This document shows, piece after piece, positions 56,187 through 64,000 of a stretch of 64,000 nt of DNA. Location: NCBI GenBank assembly GCA_036675475.1, contig JAKFEY010000029.1:124001-188000 (forward strand), written 5' to 3'. The position numbers were made by a program, and so were the translations under genes. How positions within the stretch are numbered: the first letter of the stretch is position 1; every line of letters starts with the position of its first letter. Source of the DNA: JALYRV01 sp036675475 (GTDB lineage Bacteria > Acidobacteriota > Vicinamibacteria > Vicinamibacterales > SCN-69-37). The notes beneath the pieces were generated by a model. It ran no database searches. It was not told the DNA's origin and saw nothing but the letters and a program-made list of their open reading frames with translations.

Positions 56187-59100
56187 GCCGGCTCGATTCT
56201 GCAGACGAGCGCCTTTGATTCCATGATGCGCACGTTGGGTTCTTCCGACATCGGGATCAGGTCGTTGACGATGTCGCCGGTGACGAGGCCGTGGGTGCCC
56301 CAGTGATAGGGTAGGCCGACCTGGTGCACGACGCGGCCGTCGATCACGAGCGGCCGCATGCGCGACGTCACCAGCGCGCGCGCGCGGATGCCGCTGCGCG
56401 GCGTGATGACGCGCACGTGATCGCCATTCGCAATGCCGTTGGCGCCGGCGAGCTCCGGCGAGATCTCGCAGAACAGCTCCGGCTGCAGCTCCGCGAGATG
56501 CGACAGCGTGCGGCTCATGCCGCCGGCTGTGTGATGCTCCGTGAGACGGTACGTGGTGAGGACGTGGGGGTAGTTGCTGTCGTGGGGCCGGGCATAGGCG
56601 TTGTCGGGCCGCTCGTGCATGCGCGCGGCCGGATTGGTTTCCTGCGCGTAGACCACGTTGCCGACGGGAGATTCGAGCGGCTCGTAATGCGCCGGCAGCG
56701 GGCCGTCCTTCAGCCCTGACGGCACCCACAGCCATCCCAGCCCATCGTCATGCATGACGAACGGGTGCGCGCCGCCGAGACCGGCGTCGCCTTCGGCATC
56801 GCGCGGCGCGACGTAGTCCGGCGGCTTGGTGCGATTGAAGTCGGGCGTGTCGGCGCCGGTCCACTCGCGCGCGGCCGCGTCCCACCAGACGAGCGCCTTG
56901 CGATCGCTCCAGGGCCGGCCGTCGGGGCGCGCGGATGCGCGGTTATAGAGGATGCGGCGATCGGCGGGCCAGGCCCATCCCCAGCCGTGGCCGTACGTGC
57001 CTGTCGCGGTGCGCTCGCGCGCGCGATTGCGATCGCGCGAGGGGAAGACGCCGGAATAGATCCAGCAGCCGCATCGCGTGGAGCCGTCGGCGGCAAGCTC
57101 GGCGAATCCGGTCAGGTGCGATCCATCCAGCGTCGTGCCGTTGATCTCCGCGAGCACTTCTTCGATGACGGGCTCGCCATGCGCGTCTTCCGGGTACTGC
57201 CAGTCGAGCGCATTGAGCGCGGCGTTTGCCGCGCTGACGTCGGCGGCGGCTCTGGCCTTGAGGCGCTTTGCGAGCGCGTGCACGAACCACGCCTCGCTGC
57301 GCGCATCGCCGGGCGGATCGACCGCCTTCTCGTGCCACTGCAGCAGCCGCTGCGTGTTCGTGAAGCAGCCGCCCTTCTCGGCGTGGCCTGCGGCGGGGAA
57401 GAAGAACACCTCGGTGTCGCTCTCGGGCTGTTCTTCCCAGAACGCCGCGGTTTCGGTCAGCACCAGATCGCGCACGACCATCCACGTCAGCGTGCCCATG
57501 GCCTTGCGCTCGAGCGCGGCGTTCGGGCCGCCGACGGCGGGGTTCTGTCCCATGACGAACAGGCCTTCGAGACCGCCGTCCGCCATCTCGAGCCAGTAGC
57601 CCATGTAGGAATGGTTGCCGGTGAGGCGTGGGATCCACCCGAACCCGAAGTCGTTCGCGGCGGTGGCGCTGTCGCCGTAAAAGGCCTTCAGCAGGCTTAC
57701 GAGATAGCGATCGACGTACGCCCACCATCCGCACTGCGTGCGATAGCGTGCCACGTATGACGCGAGCGAGTCGTCACCCGGCGATTCACGATTGGAGGAT
57801 CCACTCGCCTCGCTGAGTACGGGCATCGGCAGATAGCCCGGCAGGATGTCGTAGAGCGTCGGGATGTCGGTGGATCCCTGGATCGAGGCATGGCCGCGCA
57901 GCGCGAGGATGCCGCCGCCCGGCCGGCCGATGTTGCCGAGCAGCAGCTGCAGGATCGCGGCCGCGCGGACGATCTGTACGCCGGTCGAGTGCTGCGTAAG
58001 ACCGACGGCATAGCAGATCGTGCCGGTCCGATCGGGACCGGACGCCGACACGTAGCGCGTCGCCACGTCGACGAAGTCGCCGGCAGGAATGCCGCAGGCG
58101 CGCTCCACCATCTGTGGCGTGTAGCGGGCGAAGTGCCGTTTGAGATGCTGAAACACGCAGCGCGGATGCATCAGCGTCGGATCGCGGTGAGGGTGGCCCG
58201 GCCCCTCAGGGCCCGGGGTCGCTTTGGCGTCGCCCTGCTCGCGAGCGTGCGCGCCTCGTATGTGGCCCGCTTCGCTCATCCGCGCATCCTGGCCCTCGTA
58301 CGCCCACGTGGCGGGATCGTAGGACTGCGACGCCGCGTCCCATCCCGAAAACATGCCGCCGAGATCTTCCGGGCCCTGATACCGCTCGTCGATCAACACC
58401 GAGGCATTCGTGTAGGCCTCGACGAACTCGCGGAACTCGAGTCCGTTCGAGAGCACGTAGTTGATCAGGCCGCCGAGAAAGACGATGTCGCTGCCGGCGC
58501 GGAGAGGGACCCAGACGTCGGCCATCGCGGACGTCCGGGTGAAGCGCGGGTCGACGTGAATGACGGTGGCGCCCTGCTCGCGCGCGCGCACGACCCAGCG
58601 GAAGCCCACCGGGTGCGCCTCGGCCATCGACGAGCCGACAATCAGAATCGCGTCAGCGTTGACGAGATCCTGCTGCGCCGTCGTCGCGCCGCCGCGCCCG
58701 AACGTGGTGCCCAGACCGGGCACCGTGGAGCTGTGTCATATGCGGGCCTGGTTGCTGACGGCCACCATGCCGAGCCCGCCCGTGAAGAGCTTCTTGATCA
58801 GATAGTTCTCTTCGTTGTCGAGCGTGGCGCCGCCGAGGTGCGCGATGGAGCGGCACTGCATCAGCGCGCGGCCGTCGCGCTCGGTCTCGAAGCCGCGCCG
58901 GCGGGATTCCCACACGCGCTCGGCGACCATGTCCATCGCCGTCTCGAGATCGAGATCGGTCCACTCGCGCGAGCGCGGCGCGCGGTAGCGGACGCGCGTC
59001 TGCCGTCCGGCGTGCGTCAGCAGCTCGTGGCTGGCCGCGCCTTTCGGGCAGAGATGACCCTCGGAGATGGGTGAGGCCGGATCGCCCTCGATGGAAATGA

Positions 59101-59254
59101 TCTCGTTGCCGCGATGGAAGACGAGCTGCCCGCAGCCGACCGCGCAATACGGACAGATCGAGCGCGCGACCTCAGCGCCGGCGTTCTTCGGCGTGAGATT
59201 GCGCGTGCGCTCGGTCATCGCGCCCTGTCCAGTGCTGTCGACGATCGGCCACAT
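56183..59254 (-). CDS. Selenocysteine-containing formate dehydrogenase alpha subunit
   Basis: This is one gene read through an in-frame UGA at 58736-58738 (residue 173). Before it stand the [4Fe-4S] motif ICPYCAVGCGQ...LCPKG and the sequence VSNQARI; after it HSSTVPGLGTTFGRGG continues without gap. In formate dehydrogenases this position (NQAR-V/I-U/C-H) carries the molybdenum- or tungsten-binding selenocysteine or cysteine, followed by the conserved His. A SECIS-type hairpin follows. The full protein has 1023 residues including Sec, with molybdopterin-binding domains and a C-terminal barrel (GGMSRTLSHLAELQPELFC). There is no Tat signal, so it is likely cytoplasmic. The start at 59254 (MWPIVDS) is chosen because relatives start similarly; 59263 and 59218 are alternatives. 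No sel genes or tRNA-Sec are in the window. Confidence 0.9.
58706..58724 (-). promoter_or_regulatory. Bacterial SECIS hairpin of the formate dehydrogenase alpha gene
   Basis: In the mRNA, 11 bases after the UGA begins a stem GGTGCCC, a 5-base loop GGTCT and the complement GGGCACC. The loop carries the G-U pair recognised by SelB in the E. coli fdhF element, whose loop is GGUCU-like. The distance from the UGA to the loop is 18 bases, as in the E. coli element as I recall it. It is translated as part of the alpha subunit. Confidence 0.85.
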
Positions 59255-59285
59255 GCGGGGCATTGTAAGTTGTAAATCGATCCGC

Positions 59286-60839
59286 CTACGGCAGCAGAAC
59301 TCCAGGCGCCAGCTTCCAGTCCGGATCCATCGCGCGCTTGATGGCGCGCATGCTCTCGATGCCCTCGTCGCCGTAGAGCTGCCGCAGCAGCGCCTGCTTC
59401 ACGGGATGGCGGCCGACGCCGTGTTCGGCGAGCGGACAGCCGCCGAGTCGCGCGACCTCGTGGCCGAACTCGAGGATTGCCGCCTTACCGGCTTCCACGT
59501 CGGCGTACGAGCGGGGCAGCACGTTGGGGTGCACGTTGCCGTCGGAGATGTGGCCCCAGATGGCGAAATCGAGGCCGCGGTCGCCGAAGCCCGCGCGATA
59601 GATGTCCATCATGTCGGCGAACCGCTCGAACGGCACGATCATATCGGCCGCCGTCTTGGAGATGCGCGCGTCCTGCCGCTTCGCGTCGCCCACGCGGCGG
59701 TTCACGCCGGTGGGGGCCGCCTCGCGCACGGCCAGAATCTGCTTCGCGCGCCGCTCCTGGCCGGGCATGGCCATCTCGGCGCGCTCGAGCACGCCGTAGC
59801 GATCGAGCAGGCGCGTAAACCGGACAAGCTCCGTGTCGCTCGCCTCGTCATCCAGCGCGCCGGCGACCTGGTCGAGCGCGTCGGCGTCGGTCGTCGAGGG
59901 CGGCAGCTCCAGCTGGACGATCAGCAGAATGACCGCGTCCGGCGGAATGCTGATGTCGCTCTTCGCGTCCTCGCCATCCTCGCGCACGATCTGGATGCAG
60001 CGGCGATCGAGATGCTCGATGGCGGCCACGCTTTTCATGGCGCGCAGCTCGCCGACCAGCCGCAGTGCCTCGGCCTCGTCGTCAAGCGTCAGCAGCGCCA
60101 GGGCCTGCCGCGGCTTCACTGGCAGCACGCGAAACGTCACGCTCGTGATCACGGCGAGCGTGCCTTCGGATCCGATGAACAGGTCGATCAGATCCATCCC
60201 CGGCTCGGCGAAGTAGCCGGCCGAGACTTTCGGCACGTCCGGCATGCGATAGCGTCCTGGCGTAATCGTGCGCGTGCCATGCGCGCAGGTAATCTCGAAA
60301 TCCGGCGATGCGTGCGTCGTGCCACGCTCGATGTCGAGCACGCAGCCGCACGTCATCACGCACGTCAGGGCATCGACCCACGCGCGCGTCGTGCCGTAGC
60401 GGAACGTGGCCGCGCCCGCGGCGTTGGTGGCCACCACGCCGCCGGCAAACGCGCCCATGAACGTAGGCACGGGCGGGAACCAGGCGCCGTGCGCGTCGAG
60501 CGACTCCTGGAGCGTCGTCAATGGCACGCCGGCGCCCACGCGCACGTGATCGGCGCCCACGCGCTCGATACCCGTCAGCTTCTGCGTGCTGAGCACCACG
60601 CCGCCGTGCGGCGTCGCGCCGCCGGTGAGCGACGACTGCGCGCCGGCGATCAGAATGGGTGTGTGTGACGTGAGGATGGCCGCGACCCCGGCCTCCGACT
60701 CCGGCCGCGTCACACCGTCGGCATGGCCGCCGGGGAAGTGCGCCGCGTCGCGCAGAAAGCCGTCGACGATCGAGGCATCGCGCTCGATGGACGCCGTCGC
60801 CGGCCCAGTGGCGTCTCGCCCGTCGATTCTGTGTGGCAT
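59286..60839 (-). CDS. FAD-linked oxidase, GlcD/D-lactate dehydrogenase-like
   Basis: The 517-residue flavoprotein has the FAD-binding type 4 domain: GAQSSLTGGATPHGG and GAFAGGVVATNAAGAATFRYG, plus SEGTLAVITSVTFRVLPVKP. The C-terminal cap ends in the family motifs GHISDGNVHPNV and AEHGVGRHPVKQALL. It oxidises a 2-hydroxyacid such as glycolate or D-lactate; the exact one is not evident. It ends in PDWKLAPGVLLP, as the family does. It lies 31 bp upstream of the formate dehydrogenase alpha start on the same strand and may share its promoter. Confidence 0.88.
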   Translation of the reverse strand: MPHRIDGRDATGPATASIERDASIVDGFLRDAAHFPGGHADGVTRPESEAGVAAILTSHTPILIAGAQSSLTGGATPHGGVVLSTQKLTGIERVGADHVRVGAGVPLTTLQESLDAHGAWFPPVPTFMGAFAGGVVATNAAGAATFRYGTTRAWVDALTCVMTCGCVLDIERGTTHASPDFEITCAHGTRTITPGRYRMPDVPKVSAGYFAEPGMDLIDLFIGSEGTLAVITSVTFRVLPVKPRQALALLTLDDEAEALRLVGELRAMKSVAAIEHLDRRCIQIVREDGEDAKSDISIPPDAVILLIVQLELPPSTTDADALDQVAGALDDEASDTELVRFTRLLDRYGVLERAEMAMPGQERRAKQILAVREAAPTGVNRRVGDAKRQDARISKTAADMIVPFERFADMMDIYRAGFGDRGLDFAIWGHISDGNVHPNVLPRSYADVEAGKAAILEFGHEVARLGGCPLAEHGVGRHPVKQALLRQLYGDEGIESMRAIKRAMDPDWKLAPGVLLP

Positions 60840-60850
60840 CGCCTCGCCCG

Positions 60851-62554
60851 TCAGCGAGCCACCGCGCCCGGTCCTCTGAGCGCGCGGCCCGGTGTGGCGC
60901 CGGTGTGTTCGCCGTCCTTGAGCACGATCTGGCCGTTGACCAGCACGTGCTTCATGCCGACGGCGTACTGATGCGGCTTCTCGAACGTGGCACGGTCCGC
61001 AATCGTGGCGGGATCGAAAATCGCAAGGTCGGCGAAATAGCCGGTCTTGATCAGGCCGCGGCGATCGAGGCCGAGGTTTTCGGCCGGAAGGCCCGACAAC
61101 CGGCGCACGGCATCTTCGAGCGTGATGACCTTGTCCTCGCGCACGTACTTGCCGAGCAGCCGCGCGAAGTTGCCGTACGCGCGCGGGTGCGGGCTCGACT
61201 CAAGGAACACGCCTTCCGGCGCGAGCGAGCCGCCATCCGATCCGAGCGACACCCACGGCTTGCGCAGCTGCTTCGCGATGTTCTCTTCCGACATGAGGAA
61301 GTAGACGGTGCCGACGCGCGACTGATCTTCCAGAATCAGATCGAGGATCGTGTCTTCGGGTTGCTGCTTGCGTTCGGCCGCGACCGACGCGAGCGTGCGG
61401 CCGGTCAGATGTCGCAGCTTCTCGTTCTTGAAGTCGACCAGGATGACACGCTCGGCGGATCCTGCGGCCAGATACAGGTTTTCCCACTCGTCGGTCGGAG
61501 TAACGATGGCCTTGCGAATCTTCTCGCGCTCTTCGGGATTGCGGATGCGCGCGTAGAGCGCGTCCCATCCGCCGCTGAGCGCCGATGGCGGCAGCGCCGC
61601 ATCGAGGCCCGTGGCGCCGGCCGGATACATGTACATGTCGGCCGTGATCTTCAGGCCGCTGGCGCGCGCGGCTTCGATCATCGCCAGCACGCGATCCATC
61701 TTCGGCCAGTTGCTCTGGCCGGCCGCCTTGAGGTGATAGATCTCGGCGGGAATCTTCGCCTCGCGCGCGATGCGAATCAGTTCCTCGACGGCCTCCATCA
61801 GCCGGTTGCCTTCGCTGCGCATGTGCGAGATGTACTTGCCCTGATACTGGGCGGCGATCGTCGACAGCGCAATCAGCTCTTCGGTGCTCGCGTAGAACCC
61901 CGGCGCGTAGATGAGCGACGAGCCGATGCCGAGTGCGCCGGCCGTCATCTCCTCGCGCACGAGCTCCTGCATCAGCTCGAGCTCCCACGCCGTCGGCTTG
62001 CGATCTTCGAGGCCGACCACGTACTCGCGGATGGTGGCGGCGCCGATGAACGACGCCACGTTCGGCGACACGCCTTTCTTTTCGAGAAACTGCAGATAGC
62101 CCGCAAGCGTGTTCCAGGTGATCGGGAACTTGATTGAGCCCTGCTCGCGCGTCCAGCGCGCGCGCATCTCCTCGCTCACCGGGCCCATCGAGTCGCCCTC
62201 GCCGAAAATCTCGGTGGTGACGCCCTGGCGGATGTCGCTCTGCGATCGTCCGTCATGAATGAGCGACACCGTGGCCCACGACAGCATGTTGATGAAGCCG
62301 GGCGCGACCGCAAGGCCGCGCGCGTCGATCACCGTGCGGGCCGACGCGCGATCCAGCGACGGCGCGATCGCCGCGATCTGATCGCCTGTAATCGCGACAT
62401 CCGCCCGCACGGGCGCGCCGCCGGTGCCGTCGTACACCATGCCGCCCGCGATGAGCACGTCATAGCGCGGCTGCGTGCCGGAGCCGCCCGCGGCGCTCTG
62501 CATCCCCGTCGCTGCTGCAAGAACCATCACGCCCGCCAGCTTGATCGGATTCAC
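60851..62554 (-). CDS. Exported N-acyl-D-amino-acid deacylase-like amidohydrolase
   Basis: The 567-residue protein has a signal peptide (GVMVLAAATGMQSAAGG) and an amidohydrolase barrel typical of D-aminoacylases: VIDARGLAVAPGFINML, RQGVTTEIFGEGDSMGP, YISHMRSEGNRL and SLGSDGGSLAPEG near the C-terminus. In place of the HxH metal pair early in the barrel it has MLSWA, so metal binding differs from simple amidohydrolases but matches this exported subgroup. Translation starts at GTG 62554 with AGAGG 7 bases upstream. A long palindrome lies 22 bp upstream. Confidence 0.85.
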   Translation of the reverse strand: MNPIKLAGVMVLAAATGMQSAAGGSGTQPRYDVLIAGGMVYDGTGGAPVRADVAITGDQIAAIAPSLDRASARTVIDARGLAVAPGFINMLSWATVSLIHDGRSQSDIRQGVTTEIFGEGDSMGPVSEEMRARWTREQGSIKFPITWNTLAGYLQFLEKKGVSPNVASFIGAATIREYVVGLEDRKPTAWELELMQELVREEMTAGALGIGSSLIYAPGFYASTEELIALSTIAAQYQGKYISHMRSEGNRLMEAVEELIRIAREAKIPAEIYHLKAAGQSNWPKMDRVLAMIEAARASGLKITADMYMYPAGATGLDAALPPSALSGGWDALYARIRNPEEREKIRKAIVTPTDEWENLYLAAGSAERVILVDFKNEKLRHLTGRTLASVAAERKQQPEDTILDLILEDQSRVGTVYFLMSEENIAKQLRKPWVSLGSDGGSLAPEGVFLESSPHPRAYGNFARLLGKYVREDKVITLEDAVRRLSGLPAENLGLDRRGLIKTGYFADLAIFDPATIADRATFEKPHQYAVGMKHVLVNGQIVLKDGEHTGATPGRALRGPGAVAR

Positions 62555-62575
62555 GTGCCCGCCTCTTCTGGTCCC

Positions 62576-62652
62576 GGAAAGCACTTGACATGGCGTGGTA
62601 CGCTGCCGAGCCGCGAGGCGACTGAATACCACGTCATGTCAAGTGCCTTTCC
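62576..62652. repeat. Long imperfect palindrome, REP-like, overlapping the coxB-like stop
   Basis: Arms of 25 and 26 bp (62576-62600 and 62627-62652) are reverse complements except for one mismatch and one extra base, around a 26-base loop. The left arm begins GGAAAGCACTTGACATGGCG. The right arm carries the last codons (RKGT) and TGA stop of the subunit II gene. It has the same placement as the palindrome at 46921-46980. Confidence 0.7.
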
Positions 62653-63361
62653 GTGAGATGAAAGCCGCAAACGCGGCATCGTCCATGACGTCGACGATGG
62701 CGCGCATGCGATAGTGACCGAGCCCGCACAGCTGCGAACAGACCACGTCGAAGCGTCCAGCCACCGTCGGCGTAAACCACACCGGCACGAGCATGCCGGG
62801 GTTCGCGTCCATCTTGACGCGGAAGTTGGGCAGCCCGAAGCTGTGAATCACGTCTTTCGACGACAACTGCACCATCACCGGCCGATCCTTGATCATCGGA
62901 ATCCTGTTGGTCACCACCACATCGTCGGCGCCCGCGCCGGCGCGGTCGAGACCGAGCGGGTTGCCGGGCCCCACCAGGTGCACGCGCGTGTCGCCGAACG
63001 CGCCGTCGGCACCAGCGTAATGCGCGTTCCAGGCAAACTGCTCGGCGACGACGCGGATGATGAGGGGAGGCTGGGTGTCGGGCGGACTGCCGGCAAGCGC
63101 GACCCAGGCAGGGATGGCGAACACGGCAAGCAGCGCCACTTCAGCCGCCACGACGAGAAGTTCGGCGCGTGCCGGCATGCTGCTGCGCAGGCCCTCGACG
63201 CGAGCGTGCGGCTGGCGCGCGCGGCGAAAGCGGATGAGCGTCCAGATCAGGAACACCGACCATCCGACGAAGAGCACCCCCACGAGCACGTGGACGAGCG
63301 TCATGATCAGGTCGAGCTCACCGGCATGCGCGGATGCCGGCGTGGGCATGAACCGTGTCAT
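62639..63361 (-). CDS. Cytochrome c oxidase subunit II (second oxidase, no cytochrome c domain)
   Basis: The 240-residue protein has two membrane helices (IMTLVHVLVGVLFVGWSVF and AELLVVAAEVALLAVFAIPA) and a cupredoxin domain. The CuA site is intact: His in SSKDVIHSFGLPNFRVK and VCSQLCGLGHYRM. Unlike the caa3 subunit II at 33644, it has no fused haem domain. The last four residues RKGT come from the right arm of a palindrome, so the natural C-terminus may be altered. It overlaps the small Cys protein upstream as ATGA. Confidence 0.92.
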   Translation of the reverse strand: MTRFMPTPASAHAGELDLIMTLVHVLVGVLFVGWSVFLIWTLIRFRRARQPHARVEGLRSSMPARAELLVVAAEVALLAVFAIPAWVALAGSPPDTQPPLIIRVVAEQFAWNAHYAGADGAFGDTRVHLVGPGNPLGLDRAGAGADDVVVTNRIPMIKDRPVMVQLSSKDVIHSFGLPNFRVKMDANPGMLVPVWFTPTVAGRFDVVCSQLCGLGHYRMRAIVDVMDDAAFAAFISRKGT

Positions 63362-63591
63362 TGCCCGCCCTCGTGCTGCGCGCTCGGGCGTGTCGTCATC
63401 TCGGCTCTCGCGATGCGGCGAATCAGCACACCGAATCCGCCAAGCACGGCGGCGGTAATCGACAGCAGGGTGCCCACGCCGGCCATCACGCCGGCCGTCA
63501 TGGGCGACTCGGGATCACGGAAGCAGATCGGGCAGGCCTCGGCAACGGCTGGCGCGGCCAGCATCAGCAGCACGAACAACGCGCCGGGCAC
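63358..63591 (-). CDS. Small exported membrane protein with CPIC motif
   Basis: The 77-residue protein has a signal sequence (LFVLLMLAAPAVAEA), directly followed by CPICFRDPESP, and one membrane helix (GVGTLLSITAAVLGGFGVLI). The two cysteines face the periplasm and could bind copper or haem or form a disulphide. It lies between subunit III and subunit II of the second oxidase, so it may be an assembly factor; no family is recognised. GTG 63591 is the likely start, with AGG 8 bases upstream. Confidence 0.55.
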   Translation of the reverse strand: MPGALFVLLMLAAPAVAEACPICFRDPESPMTAGVMAGVGTLLSITAAVLGGFGVLIRRIARAEMTTRPSAQHEGGQ

Positions 63592-63607
63592 GTGCGGCCT
63601 GGCGGTA

Positions 63608-64000
63608 CTAGATGTGAAACGCGACAACGATTCCAATCCAGACAACGTCGACCAGCCACCAGTAATACCGCAGAAGGCGCTGGTTGACGTCGTTGCGCAG
63701 CATGGCGCCCACGCCGGCCAGCACGTGCAGCGCGTGCGCGCCCGTGATCGTGAAGAACAGCCCGGCAAACACCGACGAGCGCGGCGTGATACCCGCGCCA
63801 AGCGCCGACGACCACTCGAACGCCTCTACCGCAAGGAACAGGACAGCGCAGCCGATTTGCAAAACCCCCGGTCTGTTCCGGGCTCTTACAAATGAGACAC
63901 CGGCGAGCAGCAGGGTTCCGATGACGGCGCTCTGCCAGCCGAACAGCTCCGCGCCCGAGGGCCACGACACCGAGCCGGCGCGCAGCAGCACGTAGGCCGA
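63608..64000 (-). CDS. Haem-copper oxidase subunit III, partial (5' end outside window)
   Basis: About 130 residues of the C-terminal part are visible and the frame is open to the right edge. It contains four hydrophobic helices and the subunit III pattern FFTITGAHALHVLAGVG and RYYWWLVDVVWIGIVVAFHI. It belongs to a second oxidase cluster with the subunit II gene at 62639; subunit I must lie beyond the edge. Confidence 0.88.
   Translation of the reverse strand, partial: SAYVLLRAGSVSWPSGAELFGWQSAVIGTLLLAGVSFVRARNRPGVLQIGCAVLFLAVEAFEWSSALGAGITPRSSVFAGLFFTITGAHALHVLAGVGAMLRNDVNQRLLRYYWWLVDVVWIGIVVAFHI

Noticed and set aside
58723..58738. Formate dehydrogenase alpha as two genes or as a frameshifted pseudogene
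   Set aside because: Both parts are in the same frame and separated only by one UGA plus sense codons. The surrounding motif and the SECIS hairpin explain it as selenocysteine.

Overview
The window is GC-rich bacterial DNA with tightly packed genes, many 1 to 20 bp gaps or ATGA/TAATG-type overlaps, frequent GTG starts and several TTG starts. The gene mix (alternative complex III next to a caa3 oxidase, M61 peptidase, VPS10/sortilin-like propeller protein, D-aminoacylase-type amidohydrolase, ankyrin lipoproteins, Cys-rich secreted proteins) suggests an aerobic, heterotrophic Acidobacteriota-like organism, perhaps Vicinamibacteria. That assignment is inference from gene content; there is no rRNA or other marker gene here.

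Region by region. 1-4.3 kb: end of an alpha-galactosidase-like gene, arginine decarboxylase (speA), then a minus-strand operon of STAS antagonist, sugar nucleotidyltransferase and RsbW-like kinase. 4.3-7.6 kb: two ankyrin-repeat lipoproteins and a DUF3131 protein. 7.7-13.5 kb: a likely exopolysaccharide module (processive family 2 glycosyltransferase, polyprenol kinase-like membrane protein, membrane-anchored Cys phosphatase, outer-membrane barrel, secreted hydrolase-like protein). 13.6-16.5 kb: signalling genes (KaiC-like ATPase, an internally deleted hybrid histidine kinase, response regulator fused to a SpoIIE phosphatase). 16.5-18.5 kb: YCII-like and phosphodiesterase genes. 18.5-20.9 kb: an island of lower GC with a Cys-rich phospholipase A2-like secreted protein, a DsbA remnant and a glycine-zipper protein. 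20.9-30.7 kb: clpS-clpA, MBL-fold hydrolase, UPF0182, sialidase-like and aquaporin genes.

30.9-43.6 kb is one long minus-strand respiratory operon: actA-B-C-D-E-F (alternative complex III, quinol to cytochrome c), a small membrane protein, SCO1, then coxB-A-C-D of an A2-type caa3 oxidase. Together they make a complete quinol-to-oxygen chain. A perfect TGTGA-N6-TCACA palindrome overlaps a TATAAT box in front of it. 43.8-54.6 kb on the plus strand holds a NatAB-like ABC exporter, agmatinase (speB, which completes with speA the arginine-to-putrescine route), a membrane hydrolase, two flavoproteins, an M61 peptidase and a large propeller protein.

54.6-59.3 kb is a three-gene formate dehydrogenase operon. 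The alpha subunit looks like two genes because of an in-frame UGA, but the context around the UGA and a bacterial SECIS hairpin immediately after it show that it is a selenocysteine enzyme. 59.3-64 kb: FAD-linked dehydrogenase, D-aminoacylase-like protein, and the start of a second haem-copper oxidase cluster that continues past the window edge. Two long palindromes (46.9 kb and 62.6 kb), each carrying the last codons and stop of a gene, look like REP-type mobile repeats.
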